Below, one piece after another: positions 22,614-33,514 of a stretch of DNA of 64,000 bases. The translations under genes and the position numbers were made by a program. The notes under the pieces are model-generated. The model did not search any database. It saw only the letters and a list, made by a program, of their open reading frames with translations, and was not told where the DNA came from. Source of the DNA: Cardiocondyla obscurior (Eukaryota; Arthropoda; Insecta; Hymenoptera; Formicidae); the NCBI RefSeq assembly GCF_019399895.1, contig NC_091882.1, positions 2,914,001-2,978,000 on the forward strand. Reading direction: 5' to 3'. Numbering within the stretch: the first letter of the stretch is position 1; each line of letters begins with the position of its first letter.

Positions 22614-22801
22614 AAAGAAATTGAGACCATTTATATAAAAATTAAAAAAAAGAAATTGTTTAAATCAGTAACGAGAGGAAACTTCTCGAGTGTCTGACTT
22701 GATTTTTTACTGATTCTTTTTTACTGATTTAAAACTGATTCTTTAATAAATGGTCTCAATTTCTTTTTTTTAATTTTTATATAAATGGTCTCAATTTCTT
22801 T
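22614..22801. mobile_element. MITE with 31-bp GAGACCATTTATATAAA inverted ends
   Basis: The 31 bases from 22614 (AAAGAAATTGAGACCATTTA then TATAAAAATTA) are exactly inverted at 22771-22801. Inside lies the segment with AACTTCTCGAGTGTCTGACT (22668-22748) that recurs inversely at 20251-20330. The element is about 188 bases and has no coding capacity. Related ends occur at 19921-20216 and 25078-25133. The superfamily is not established. Confidence 0.85.
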
Positions 22802-25077
22802 ATTTCGTAACATTTACGAAAGTGGTGTTTAACCGCAAGATAGCCAATGATAAGCGTATTAATCTAATTTAAAATGTCTTTGACGTTTCATATAAAAATC
22901 ACCGAATCGTTAACAATAAAAATACTTTTATTGTCATATATTTTATTGTTCAATAACATAATCACACACATGTGTGCAGATCTAATTTTCTATTTAAAAA
23001 AAAAAAAATTCGTTTTGCAAATATGATAAAACTATTCGCCTAACATCTTTCGCACAATCCCGCTCGGGTCAGCGGGCCTTTTACCCTTTTACAAACGAAA
23101 GTCAATTAATCTCTTTGTCACGCATGGATACGCGCGTTGTACGAACGGAAGAATAGACGCTGAATGCACGATAATAGGTTACAGCCGGTAAAACCGTATA
23201 TTTAGTTACAAAAGTCGACAATTGTGTCCCACATTTAAATGTCAACGTCCAATTTTCACTCCGTAATATTATTACGCAATTTCCGTATAATATTTTAGCT
23301 CTCATGTGGATATAATTTAGTTTAATTCCTCAACGGCACCGAGCGCGAGCTCGGGGTTAGACTTCCATATCGGCGACAGTCTTGTATTTCGACGGGTTTC
23401 GATGGCGAAACCGATCTCCACCCCGTTACTGATCTCCCGGCGCGCGATCACGAGAGACGTTTTCCCCGCTGCCATCGCAGAAACGGCGTTCTCCGATATC
23501 CTCATCTCTTTTATCTGCGAGCGCCTTCGGTTAGAGGAGGCGCTTCCGTTTCCGAGGCGCGTTGAAAGCCCGCCGCGAGAACGCCGGGCGCGAAAAGACA
23601 CGAAACTTGGTTCGCTTAACTATCGTCCGCGCGGAGTAAGACAAACTTTCGCCGTGAATTCCATTTCCACGCCTGTCAGAACAAGAGAAACATTCCCTCG
23701 GCACCTTTCCCCGCCCCTGCCACGGCATCCCGCCGCTTCCAAAGGACCCGAGACAAGTCGAACAGCTGTAAGTATATCTTCGCGACGAGGAAGGCCGCAA
23801 CTCTCGTAAAGATAATCTCCGACCGTGTACGCGATATTTTTGCGAGCAAGGGAGAAGCCCTCTCTTCCCGGAGCCCGTTCGTAAATCGTTCCGTGACAGC
23901 TCGAGAAGTAGGATCGCGCCCAGACGACCACCGATCTGAACTATCGTGACACTTCGCCCGTTGATTTTCTACCCCGCGCACGGCGGAACGGTGATAGCAA
24001 ATACCAACGCGCTAATGCTTCAAAGTAACGATCCGGCGATACGATCCCTTTGACGTTCCAACCGGCGCACGGATCTGCATCGATCGCGCGATATCGCGTA
24101 AACGATCAACGGGCTAATTACCAACCGTAAACGTTTCAATTCATCACCCGTTTTAAATTCTATCTTATCCGCGATCGCGTTCGAGAATCCTAACTCTTTC
24201 GCGTTCAACATCTCCGACCGGCACACTCGATATATATATATATACATTATTTTTACAACCGATAACGATACTGACGTTTAGAAATATCAATCGATTTTCC
24301 TCAAGCAGCTTAGTCATCAATATTCCATTTAATACTCGCGTCGACGGCAAAGTCAGTCATGATGTAGCAAAGAACACCTACCGGGGTAAGGATGCGCCGT
24401 GACAGGGCTGGCTTTCAATCGATCGATCAGCAAAAGGTACGCTTAACTAGCGATCGCGGTCGGTTCCGAATGGAAGCGCGTGATTACGCGCGGCAATGAT
24501 ATCTCGCGGCCCAGCTGGAAAGCAAGCGACGTCTGGTTACGTTTTACGTAACGAACCAGTCCCCCGGGACGATTTAATGCCACGCTTCTGCACCGGCCGC
24601 GCTCCATTGACAAGGTTCGCGATTTTTACAATGTTATATGATCACCGACGATCGCCTAGGAGAGATCAGTCCGCGTTATCGTTACGTCGCCCGAGACGGG
24701 TTAACAGTCGGCTTCCCTCCGATCGACGTTGCCTCGCGCAAGATTTCACGCAGCCTTTGGGCTGCGCCACGAAAATGCCCGGTATCCCGAGTAAATTTAA
24801 ATAATCGCTAACTAAACGCGCATTTGCATGAATATATACTTCTTCCGAAGGATTTGCGAAGGAATGATTAATTGCCCGCTCGATCGCCGCGGTGTACATT
24901 CGCGCGTTGAAAAAAAAAGAAAAAAAAAGTGGAATTTATATATTATCATACATTATCGCGTATGACGTAAATGTGTAAATTGAATAGCCAAATTTGTATA
25001 ACACAAATAGCTTACGTAAAAAGATAAATAACGGAAGGGAGAGGATTTTTCTTTCTTCCACCACCCTCTTTGCTTTT
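22802..25077. other. Putative intronic stretch, no gene seen
   Basis: Mostly unique DNA with raised GC at 23340-24000. Overlapping frames on both strands at 23317-23809 have mixed composition; the plus frame meets a GTAAGTAT donor-like sequence at about 23768, but the exon side (AGCT) is a poor match and no acceptor is obvious. A short (TA)n lies near 24231-24243. Confidence 0.4.
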
Positions 25078-25133
25078 CTAATTCAATTGAATTTTCTATA
25101 AATAATTTAAAACTGATTTTTAAATAAATGGTC
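25078..25133. repeat. Partial copy of the GAGACCATTTA-family unit
   Basis: Matches the AATTCAATTGAATTTTCTAT to AAATAAATGGTC part of the 85-bp unit at 19921 and 20132, but is truncated just before the final CTCAATTT. It is a solitary fragment. Confidence 0.8.
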
Positions 25134-28100
25134 CTATCTCGCAGCGTTTTCCCTTCGCGCCGCGCCCGACGAAGGTTCCCTACCGCGTAGAAGCCATTAA
25201 AGATCTTACCGTGCAACATAGTTGGAAGAATGAAAATTGCCGCGGCACAGAAAAGAAAGAAAGAAGCTCTCTCTCCCCCCCTTCCCCAAACCGTCGAGAG
25301 AACTTTTAACGCGTTGACTTCTTCCGCGAATCGCGAAGAGGTTCTGTTAAATCGCTCCATTGTCTAGCAAGGTAATAGCGGAACCACTGACACGAATAAC
25401 GTCGAAGCATCGGTTACATAAATTATTTCTCGCGGTAAATTGCTCGGAGAGATCTCACCTGTGCGACAGGCGGCGATGCACGGGGAAAAAAATGGACTTT
25501 GTTATTTAAACGACAATAAATGTCGGAGTTTCATTAAACGCGGAAAATATTTTTTATACTTTTCAAACAGCTTTGTTTTTAAAAAAAATAAAAAGAAACA
25601 TTAAATAATAATTTTACTGATTTACAATGATTTAAAAACTACTCGCTAATCACTGCCTTTTGTAAAAAAAAAAAAAAGAAGAATTATAAATTGAAAAAAA
25701 TTAATTAATCGTTCGTAAAACTCAATTTCACATTTTAATTAATTAACAGGGTACCAATTATAAATAAAAAATTATTTATCGATTAATCAGAAAGTATAAA
25801 CAATATTCTCTTAAAAAGTAATCACCGAAATGTAAATGTGTAACGGTGTACGATAAGGCTCTCGGAAATTAATATTCCTGGAAAATATTTTATAACCAGG
25901 TGAAAAAGTAATCTATATAAATATTACCGAAGCAGCGACTTTGAAAAAAGTTACTGGAAATAATTTTCAGACCGCGTAATTTTTAATACGCAGCCGACAA
26001 TATTTGCCTACCTTAAACTCGCGATTTAATTCCCTTGCTTTCGGTCGAGAAGATGACTGTGCGCTATCCTTTGACATCCTGAATCTGATGTTTAAATGAA
26101 GAAGCTTCATCCTTTTCTGACCGGAGATTGTTTCATCTTCGCCAATGTCTCATTTGCGAACATAAAATTGAAATTCCATGTTAAGATAGTTAATTATTTT
26201 CCTTCGCAAATACCTTCGTTCATCTGTTCTCCGTACGTGAAGAACACTTCCATTTTTTTCAAGAATAAAAAAATTAATAAATCAATAACCAATAATAATT
26301 CTTATAAGAAAACTATTCAGAAGGCAAGATATAAAAAAACCATATCGGAGTACTTATTGTAATCGCAAAAAAAAAAAGAAAAAAAACCTACGAATCGTAT
26401 AGATTATCTAGAGGAACGCAATTTACATGCGAAACGTGTGTTTAACGCCAACCAGTTAGCGAGACGCGGACCGAAACTGCCGGCAGAAACAGCTATTTCG
26501 ACGGATGAACGAGCATGTATGCTTATAAGGATGTTACGGGGCCCTCCGTTTCGCGGCGGAACAAGCTGTTTCTGCAGTCATGCGCGTACCCACACCGCTG
26601 GAGCACTCCGTGAAAGTAAATCCGTACCCACTCCGCGCTTCGGTCCGGGAGAAAAATGGCTCCTTTATGAAGACCGCTTCCTGTATTTATCCTTATTTGC
26701 TACGCGTTTCAATTTTGCCCGCGCCTGTGACTTATGATTTCCGGCGATCTATCAGACGAGTTTCAGAGATGTCCGGGGAGAGTGTGCGATCGAGATACGA
26801 CAGCGAGCGGCGCGCACACGTATGCGAACGGCCGAGTGACAAAAATTATCTTCCATACATTTCACGCTCCTTAAATACTCAGGCACGTCGTACGTGTACA
26901 CTACGTGTTCAGCAGTTATCTCCTTTTTATCATTCGTAATTATAATATACGTTTTGTTCCTCGGGCGTCTAATTAGAAAATTATCCTCGCGATGTGTGTG
27001 TTTTTTTCCAGCTGCACACGGCTGCAGAAATTGTTCTCGCAAAGAGTCATTTAAATTTATAAATTATACAATAGAAACGAATTGATTTTCCGCGTGATAT
27101 TTATCAAGTAAATATATAGATATAATTTATCAAGATATTATATACAATATATATATATTCCAAGATTCCTCGTATCTAAGCTTATTATCTTTACGCTGAA
27201 GTGAGTTGCAATCATAATGCAATTACTACAGCGAATAAAAAGAAAATTTGCATTCCACTTTTACGATTTAATGTTCATTGATTCAAGCGGGAATAGCAAA
27301 TAAAGACGTAATATATAAAAAAAGAAATAATATTAATAATAATAATAATGGCACGAAATGTAGTTATCTCGGCTTTAAAAAGAAATCAGTAATTTTTTAC
27401 AGCCCACATTATACTCCTTTTCCCCCGCGTTTTATTTAATTACGTAAAACTGTCTGTTGCGCTTTGCACGCGAAAACTCGGTCGCGGCGTTTAAATTGCT
27501 TAAAGGATTAATTGCGGCTGCGAAGGAAAGATCGTAATAATATGCGCTTAGGGTATTTTCTCTTCCTGTTCTGTCGGTACGTGGTGGGCGTAGACCTCGC
27601 GGCTATCAGAAACTCAGGGAGTTCACGTAAATACCTTTATTAGACGCCGATAGATAATAACGTGTAATACAACGATACCCTCCCGACCATTACGCAGCAA
27701 AGTTAGAAACTGATACGGTCGGGAAATTTCCCTCGGTCCCACGAAAGCACCTACGTTTGTCCAAAAGAACATTACCTCGATGTCAACGCGACGGCGTCGA
27801 TTATCGTATCTCTCTACCTGCTCCGTTTCTCTTGCAACGGTCCTCCGTGTTACGAGCAGCGCACATTTTATTGTCATCTTTACGTGCCTTTAAAACAGGT
27901 AAAGGAGCGTGAAAATAAGCGAGGCAGGTATACCGACTTCTTTTTTTTTCTTTTTCTTTTTTTGACGCAGGGCGGCACAGAAGCGATTGCCGCCTCGGCA
28001 AACATCAACGGCCCTGCCTTTTTTCGTTTTTCGCTCCGATTGTCTTTTTCCTCCCCGACGTGTTAGCACGTGATATTTTAGATGGATAGCGGGGCGGTTA

Positions 28101-28666
28101 TAGCAGTTTTATCGACATCTCGTACGATTTTATTACGCGGGCAGTCGCGTCTATATCCAGATACTTGAATAACGCCGTCTGTAACGATACGGAAATCAAA
28201 GTCTTCCGGCCCCGGCGTTCCCGCACCGGGCGTCGCGCGGAGAACGGGAAAATAAACGGGGGCGAAAATCAATGCGGACGAGCGCCATATAACTGCGAGC
28301 GCTTTTCCTAGGAAGCTAACAGTAACGCGATAAATATCCAACGCAGTAAAACCGGGCGTTAATGCACGCTCGGCCGATTTGTTTAATCCGGTCGATATTT
28401 CGCGCGAAGCCCCCGTAAGCCGTGATCCCGATGCGATTTGGCAATCCCGTCACCGGAAATGGGCTCGTAAAAGTGTGTAACGCGATAAACCGACCGTGAC
28501 AGGTTCGCCGGCTGCAGACACTAACTGTGCCACCGGCATTTCAGAACTACTTCATCTCCTATGGAAAAAAATTTTTAATTTTGCTTCTTTCCGCTTATTC
28601 ATTTTCTAGGCGTTTAGCTTGCGAGCTAATATTTAAGTTAAACTCTCCTAAATCTATAGATTTAAT
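25134..28666. other. Putative intronic stretch, no gene seen
   Basis: AT-rich DNA with A-runs and a short (AAT)n near 27333-27348. An acceptor-like TTTTTTTCCAG ends at about 27011 without a convincing exon after it. A minus-strand frame at 28078-28341 (87 codons) has balanced composition (for example PGPEDFDFRIVTDGVIQVSG) but no recognisable domain or splice context, so I do not call it a gene. Confidence 0.4.
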
Positions 28667-28755
28667 CAAAAATATATTTCGTAAGTAGTTAAAAAGCTCT
28701 CCGGTTTAAATAATGTATTCACTCGCCGCGCGATAAATTGATACTTTTTAAATAG
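28667..28755 (+). repeat. 89-bp inverted repeat, left arm
   Basis: Begins CAAAAATATATTTCGTAAGT and ends TTTTTAAATAG. It pairs with 29732-29820 at 88 of 89 positions by eye (one G/T difference in the AAAAAGCTCTCC part). I see no obvious target-site duplication on the outside, so whether these are transposon ends or two oppositely inserted short elements is open. Confidence 0.88.
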
Positions 28756-29731
28756 CATCTGTAATTACGAGCGTATATCGAGGATCCGCCGATATCGGAG
28801 GGGAAAGCTCCAAATATATCTTTGTTGAACACATCCCGTTTTTGCTGGCGGTCCAAATCGATTTAATATCGCGCTATTCGTTCAGGACTTAATATATCGA
28901 ATTTTCTCCCAACGATTGATATATCAGATATTCGAGTCGCCCGTATAATGTATGCAAATTTTCATTGATTCCGTAAACCGATAGCTGCCTGATATTCCTT
29001 TGTGCGGGGTTTCCTTCATGAGGTCATCAAATAATATTGGTTTTAAGATTCAGAAGGCATTCATTGACAGTTTTGAATGTATTTCGCTTTGTGGCCGAAT
29101 GTACGTAAAATGGTCCGATATCATTGTTGCTCTCTTGATCTGAAAGAGTTAGCGAGATAAAATTACGAGATAGAATATTTCTTTCTTTTTTTTTATTTTT
29201 TTTTTATTAGAACTTGTATTTTTATTTATTTATTATAAATTTTTTATCGCTGTAGATTTTATTGATCTGACGTTTTGGAATGTAATTAATTTTCGGAAAA
29301 AAAATACACGTCTTTATCTCTCTCTTTCTCTCTCTCTCTCTATCCTCTTGTTTCAAACTGCATTACAATATATCGAAAACCAATATCGGATTTTGGCCGA
29401 GGGAAATTCTTAGGCGTCTTTTTGCCGGCACGACAAAGAACAACTCTTTTTTTCCATTCGTTACGACTGTGTCACCCCGTCGCCCGGAACGCGCAATCTA
29501 AATTCTAAATGATACCGCGTGCCCGGGATATTTTCATTGATAATTAAAGTCGGATCTTTTATCTCGCGTCGAATTTATCGTTGCCCCTAATTATTTTATC
29601 GTCTGCGAAAGGTCAATTGATTCATTCTCAGCGCTATCGTTCACTTCTCTCGTTTATCTCGGGAATTTGATAAACGAGCGCGGCCAGCCGCCACGCTCGC
29701 TTCGAATGCGCAACGTAACAGTATACGTATA
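28756..29731. other. DNA enclosed by the 89-bp inverted repeat
   Basis: About 976 bases of unique sequence with no long open frame. It contains a T-rich run near 29187-29205 and a (TC)n stretch near 29318-29342. It could be the interior of a non-autonomous element, or host DNA between two insertions. Confidence 0.4.
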
Positions 29732-29820
29732 CTATTTAAAAAGTATCAATTTATCGCGCGGCGAGTGAATACATTATTTAAACCGGAGAGATTTTTAACT
29801 ACTTACGAAATATATTTTTG
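29732..29820 (-). repeat. 89-bp inverted repeat, right arm
   Basis: Inverse of 28667-28755 with a single mismatch. The near identity implies a recent origin or selection on pairing. In a primary transcript the two arms would form an 89-bp duplex. Confidence 0.88.
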
Positions 29821-31105
29821 GGCCGCCAAAGACAAATAAAATTAAAACTAGATACTCGTCGTCAATCGGCAATGTGGCCGAGAGTGTAAACGATATTGCG
29901 CTCGCTTTATTAACATTATTAATTAACTTTCAAATATTAAATCTGACTCTTCAATGCGGGCTCGATATTTATTATTAATATTTTTAATTCCACGCCCGCG
30001 GATCGTTCGAAAACAATCGCAAGATAAACGCGCCAGGCTATTTTAAGGATCTAGTTCTATTCAACTGTCCCTCCCTCTCCCTTCAACCCCTTTCCCCGTT
30101 TAACCGGACATTTAGATAAGACCGTGCGCACGAAATTATATTTTCCGAGAGCGGTTTATTTAACGGCGCTCTCCCGTAATAGGTGCTCAAAGGCGTTCTC
30201 CAAGTGCTTTCGACTATGATCGCCCGTCAAGATCGTTAAAACGACGCGGGGCTGACGCGAGAGAGGAACGATTTACCGCCAACAACGGGCTTATGCAATC
30301 TCTCTCTCTCTTACGTTCACCGCGCGGCTTTATCTCCGAGGTTTATTTAGAACGCGCTGGAAGCACCTGCCCGCGATTGGGACAACACCGAGGTTTTGCA
30401 ACGCCACGCTCTGTAACGAAACGAATACGGCCTAACAATTCGACACCGCGCGGCTATCGATAGTTTCTGCTTGCTGTCAAATGCGCGAACGACCTTTTTA
30501 TAAGTTTATCCGCGCGTACTTGGTCTCCTTCGAGCAAACTTGTGCTCCGCGATAAGTGAAACTCCTCTTTCGTCCTCGCGAGTACTTGTGTTACTTTTAT
30601 TTCCGCGTACAACACGCCAATCTCTTTCTCTCTCTTTTTTTTCTTTTTATCGCGGCCTCCCCTTTCGCCCTATTAGCCCCTATCACTCTTTTCGTTATCT
30701 CATTTTGGTGCTTTTTTTCTTGCGACCTTCTCCACGTCTCGCGTATTGATAGAACGTACAAAGGGGAACGATTTTACGGGAATTTTAAATATCTCGGAGC
30801 CATTTTATCGCGTGCACTACGTCCACGTACTTTTTACAAAAACGTGTGTTTTTCCCTGTGAATTTCAACGTCGCTCAAATTTCTCAGAGTTTCCCTTGTT
30901 CACGGGTCCTTTGATCAACGTATTAGACAGATTCCAAAGTAATCAATTGCACAACCCCGGATGACAAAGATAATCCTAATAATGAGTTCTGAGATCTCCT
31001 GTGCAATCAGCAATTGTATCACAGGCCTAAGTAAAGGCACTAACGTGCCTCGGCACGTTTCAAGTATCGATAACCCCTGCGACATACAATACCCGCGCCG
31101 AGGGT

Positions 31106-31108
<3 letters not shown>
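29821..31108. other. Putative intronic stretch, no gene seen
   Basis: Unique DNA with moderate GC. The frames at 30540-30964 (+) are Phe/Leu/Ser-rich and follow a CT-rich run. No exon or RNA gene is supported. Confidence 0.45.

Positions 31109-31184
<76 letters not shown>
31109..31184. repeat. Long uninterrupted (TC)n, about 38 units
   Basis: A pure TC dinucleotide array of 76 bases, the longest in the window. Such tracts can bind GAGA-type factors and can form triplex (H-DNA) structures, and they are highly length-variable. It lies about 370 bases upstream of duplication copy 1. Confidence 0.95.
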
Positions 31185-31187
<3 letters not shown>

Positions 31188-31550
31188 AAGATGCTGATAA
31201 CGAATTACTCCGCAAAAATCCCTCTCAATTGCAGATTTAATTTAATCTCCCGCTCCCTCGGAAAGGCCAAATAGGCGCGGGTGCTTTTTTTTTTATTTTA
31301 TTTTTTGCACCCCACCTCTGCGGTGCTCGCGAGCACGTTTCGCGATCAATCTTGTTTCGAGGCGGCGGAGTGGCCTTTTTATCGTGTCGGCGCAAGGGAA
31401 AAAAATTGGAATCACGAGAAACGCCGCGGCGCGCCGCACCACGACACGCTACGGCCCAGGCCAGGGCGAAGTCAGCGCAGCGGAATAAGACGAGAGAGAT
31501 GCCACGATGCGATACGCGCCTCGATCCGACTGCTATTATTTGTTTCAAAC
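31185..31550. other. Spacer between the (TC)n tract and duplication copy 1
   Basis: Moderately GC-rich DNA with a T-run near 31286-31300. An open frame of 161 codons (31281-31766) runs from here into the repeat but has no recognisable domain and opens with low-complexity residues. Confidence 0.4.
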
Positions 31551-31743
31551 AGAGAGCCCAACTCAGAATCGCGGCTTCCACGCGTACAGAGCAGAGGCTG
31601 TGTCCAGCGCTTCGGCTGCCGTCGGATAAAAAGAGGCCAGAGCTACACCTTGTCTGTCCTATTCTTTCGCGGCGTCACCGGCAGTTATCGCAGATCCGCT
31701 TCTCGGCAACATCGGCGAGTTATAAGAAAAGAGCAGACATATA
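31551..31743 (+). repeat. Direct duplication, copy 1 (partner 33301-33514)
   Basis: Begins AGAGAGCCCAACTCAGAATC and ends GAGCAGACATATA. It matches 33301-33514 closely over its whole length except for a variable 15-45-base patch after CCACGCG. Both copies keep SYTLSVL and FRGVTGSYRRSASRQHRRVI open in one frame, but nucleotide identity is equally high outside that frame. It abuts the transposon-like end at 31743. It may be a SINE-like or transposon-derived repeat, or part of a local duplication. Confidence 0.85.
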
Positions 31744-31990
31744 CAAGGTGTCCCACCCCATATTAACAAACGCGAAAGTATTAAGAATATAGAAGGAGCG
31801 AAGAAATAGCACGGTCGAAGTCTCCTTCCGCCAATTTTCAAAATTTTGTGTCGTGAAGGCTCTGAAAACGCTCGAAATTATCAGAAGCATGAAAGAATTT
31901 CTCGTATTACTTAAAAAATTTTTTGAGAGAACGGGATTAGTACGCTTTGAAAGGATGTAGCCCGCAAGGGCAATAAGAAACACTTTTATA
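31743..31990. mobile_element. Element with a GGTGTCCCACCCCAT end (second family member, distinct body)
   Basis: The left tip ACAAGGTGTCCCACCCCATA is the end of the 8656/36712 elements, but the body differs. Its far part, ending GCCCGCAAGGGCAATAAGAA then ACACTTTTA, recurs inversely at 37086-37150. The minus-strand frame across it (87 codons, containing SKRTNPVLSKNF) has no known domain. It is probably a non-autonomous DNA transposon lacking one clean end. Confidence 0.6.
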
Positions 31991-33023
31991 TATATTATAT
32001 ATATATATTTATTTTCGAAGCTTTTAAATCGTTTAAAAATTACGAAAAGTTATAACATTGTTTGTTTTAAGTACATAATATATTTTTAAATGCTTTTTAA
32101 CGCCTGACGTGGGTTATTTAGGGGGGTTTTTTTTTTCTTTTCTTTTTCTACACCGTGAAATTTGACGTTTCGAGACCGAGTGAAACTTATCGTTAGGATG
32201 ACGCGACTGGAAAGGCACGTTGCGTAACAAAGAGGCGATTATCGATTTGACGAATGCGCGTTATCTACGATTCTCCTTGTATAATTTAAACTTAGTATTC
32301 GCTTTATCACCTTTATCTCGCAATGCGAATCAACTACACGGAGTAATGCATTTTACTGTCGGACCGTACGAGCTCACTACATATTTATCGACCGCGACGT
32401 GATTTGAATATGCGCCGCTGCCTTTAATGCATCCTCATTGCATTACGCTTACGGTACAGCAGCGAAGTCCAGAGATGCTAGAATACGAGAATATGAACCG
32501 ACTACCGTTATTATGAATTACCAACCATTCCGCAAATTGGTACAAAATATCATGAATAGAAAGCAGGGAGGAGTTACGAGAGAAAGAGTCGAATGCCACC
32601 GAATTGTTTTGAGAACTTTGCGCGTCGCCGTTTCGTCGAGTTAAGTAAAGCTGTTTAATTACGTTGAAGTACGTATCGATAAATTAAAATGACGGTCGTA
32701 CGCGGGATAATAAACGTATAAAATTAAAATGCCTGAGTTATTTATTCCCACAGGTTGATTTCCTCGCGAGCCGAAGATTGCGACAGCCGTTTAACATTTT
32801 AATAACTTATATTGTTATCGCGTTTCGCGCGCAGAGGTTTGGTAATAAATTCCGAAGAGCCACGTACGAAATGTGATTTAATCATTTTGGACCGTCGTCT
32901 AAACATAGTTTTTGATTTACGAACATAAAGGATACGCCTCGCTGCGGATATAAGCCCATCAATTATGGATTTATGCCGAATCGTAGTAGCTATTGAGCTC
33001 GTCGAGCGCCAACGAACGCGTCT

Positions 33024-33028
<5 letters not shown>
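31991..33028. other. Putative intronic stretch, no gene seen
   Basis: Opens with an (AT)n-rich patch (31989-32011) and a T-run near 32130. The frames at 32220-32644 have no recognisable domains. Confidence 0.45.

Positions 33029-33083
<55 letters not shown>
33029..33083. repeat. Second long (TC)n tract
   Basis: About 27 uninterrupted TC units followed by imperfect CT-rich sequence to about 33112. It lies about 220 bases upstream of duplication copy 2, paralleling the tract at 31109-31184. Confidence 0.95.
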
Positions 33084-33085
<2 letters not shown>

Positions 33086-33300
33086 ATCTCTTTCTCTCTC
33101 TTACTCTGTCTCATTTACGGACAATTAACGCGCAGCGCAACGCGCGGAGATTAATAAACACGCGACGCCCACGCGGAAGGCAGACAGAAGGTACGAGACG
33201 GGTATAATTTAACGGCGGTCGCGAGGGGGAAGCGTTAATTGAGAATGATCGACTCTCGTCGTCGGCGCGGCGCGCAGCTTTGCTCGACGCGTTTGGAACC

Positions 33301-33514
33301 AGAGAGCCCAACTCGGAATCGCGGCTTCCACGCGTTTACATGCAATGACATGCAATGGCTCGTCCGTGTGAAGCCAGCGCTTCGGCTGCCGTCGAATAAA
33401 GAAAGAAGCCAGAGCTACACCTTGTCTGTCCTACTCTTTCGCGGCGTCACCGGCAGTTATCGCAGATCCGCTTCTCGGCAACATCGGCGAGTTATAAGAA
33501 GAGAGCAGACATAT
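33301..33514 (+). repeat. Direct duplication, copy 2 (partner 31551-31743)
   Basis: Begins AGAGAGCCCAACTCGGAATC and ends GAGCAGACATATA. Differences from copy 1 are mostly single substitutions plus an extra patch containing two ATGCAATG-type words near 33340-33358. The spacing between the copies is 1,750 bases. Confidence 0.85.

Noticed and set aside
23402..23809. Plus-strand frame meeting a GTAAGTAT donor-like site
   Set aside because: The exon-side bases are a poor donor match, the product is Arg/Pro-rich, and a comparable frame exists on the other strand.
31281..31766. 161-codon frame through duplication copy 1
   Set aside because: Similarity to copy 2 is equally strong in nucleotides outside the frame and the frame is interrupted by an indel patch, so the conservation is that of a repeat.
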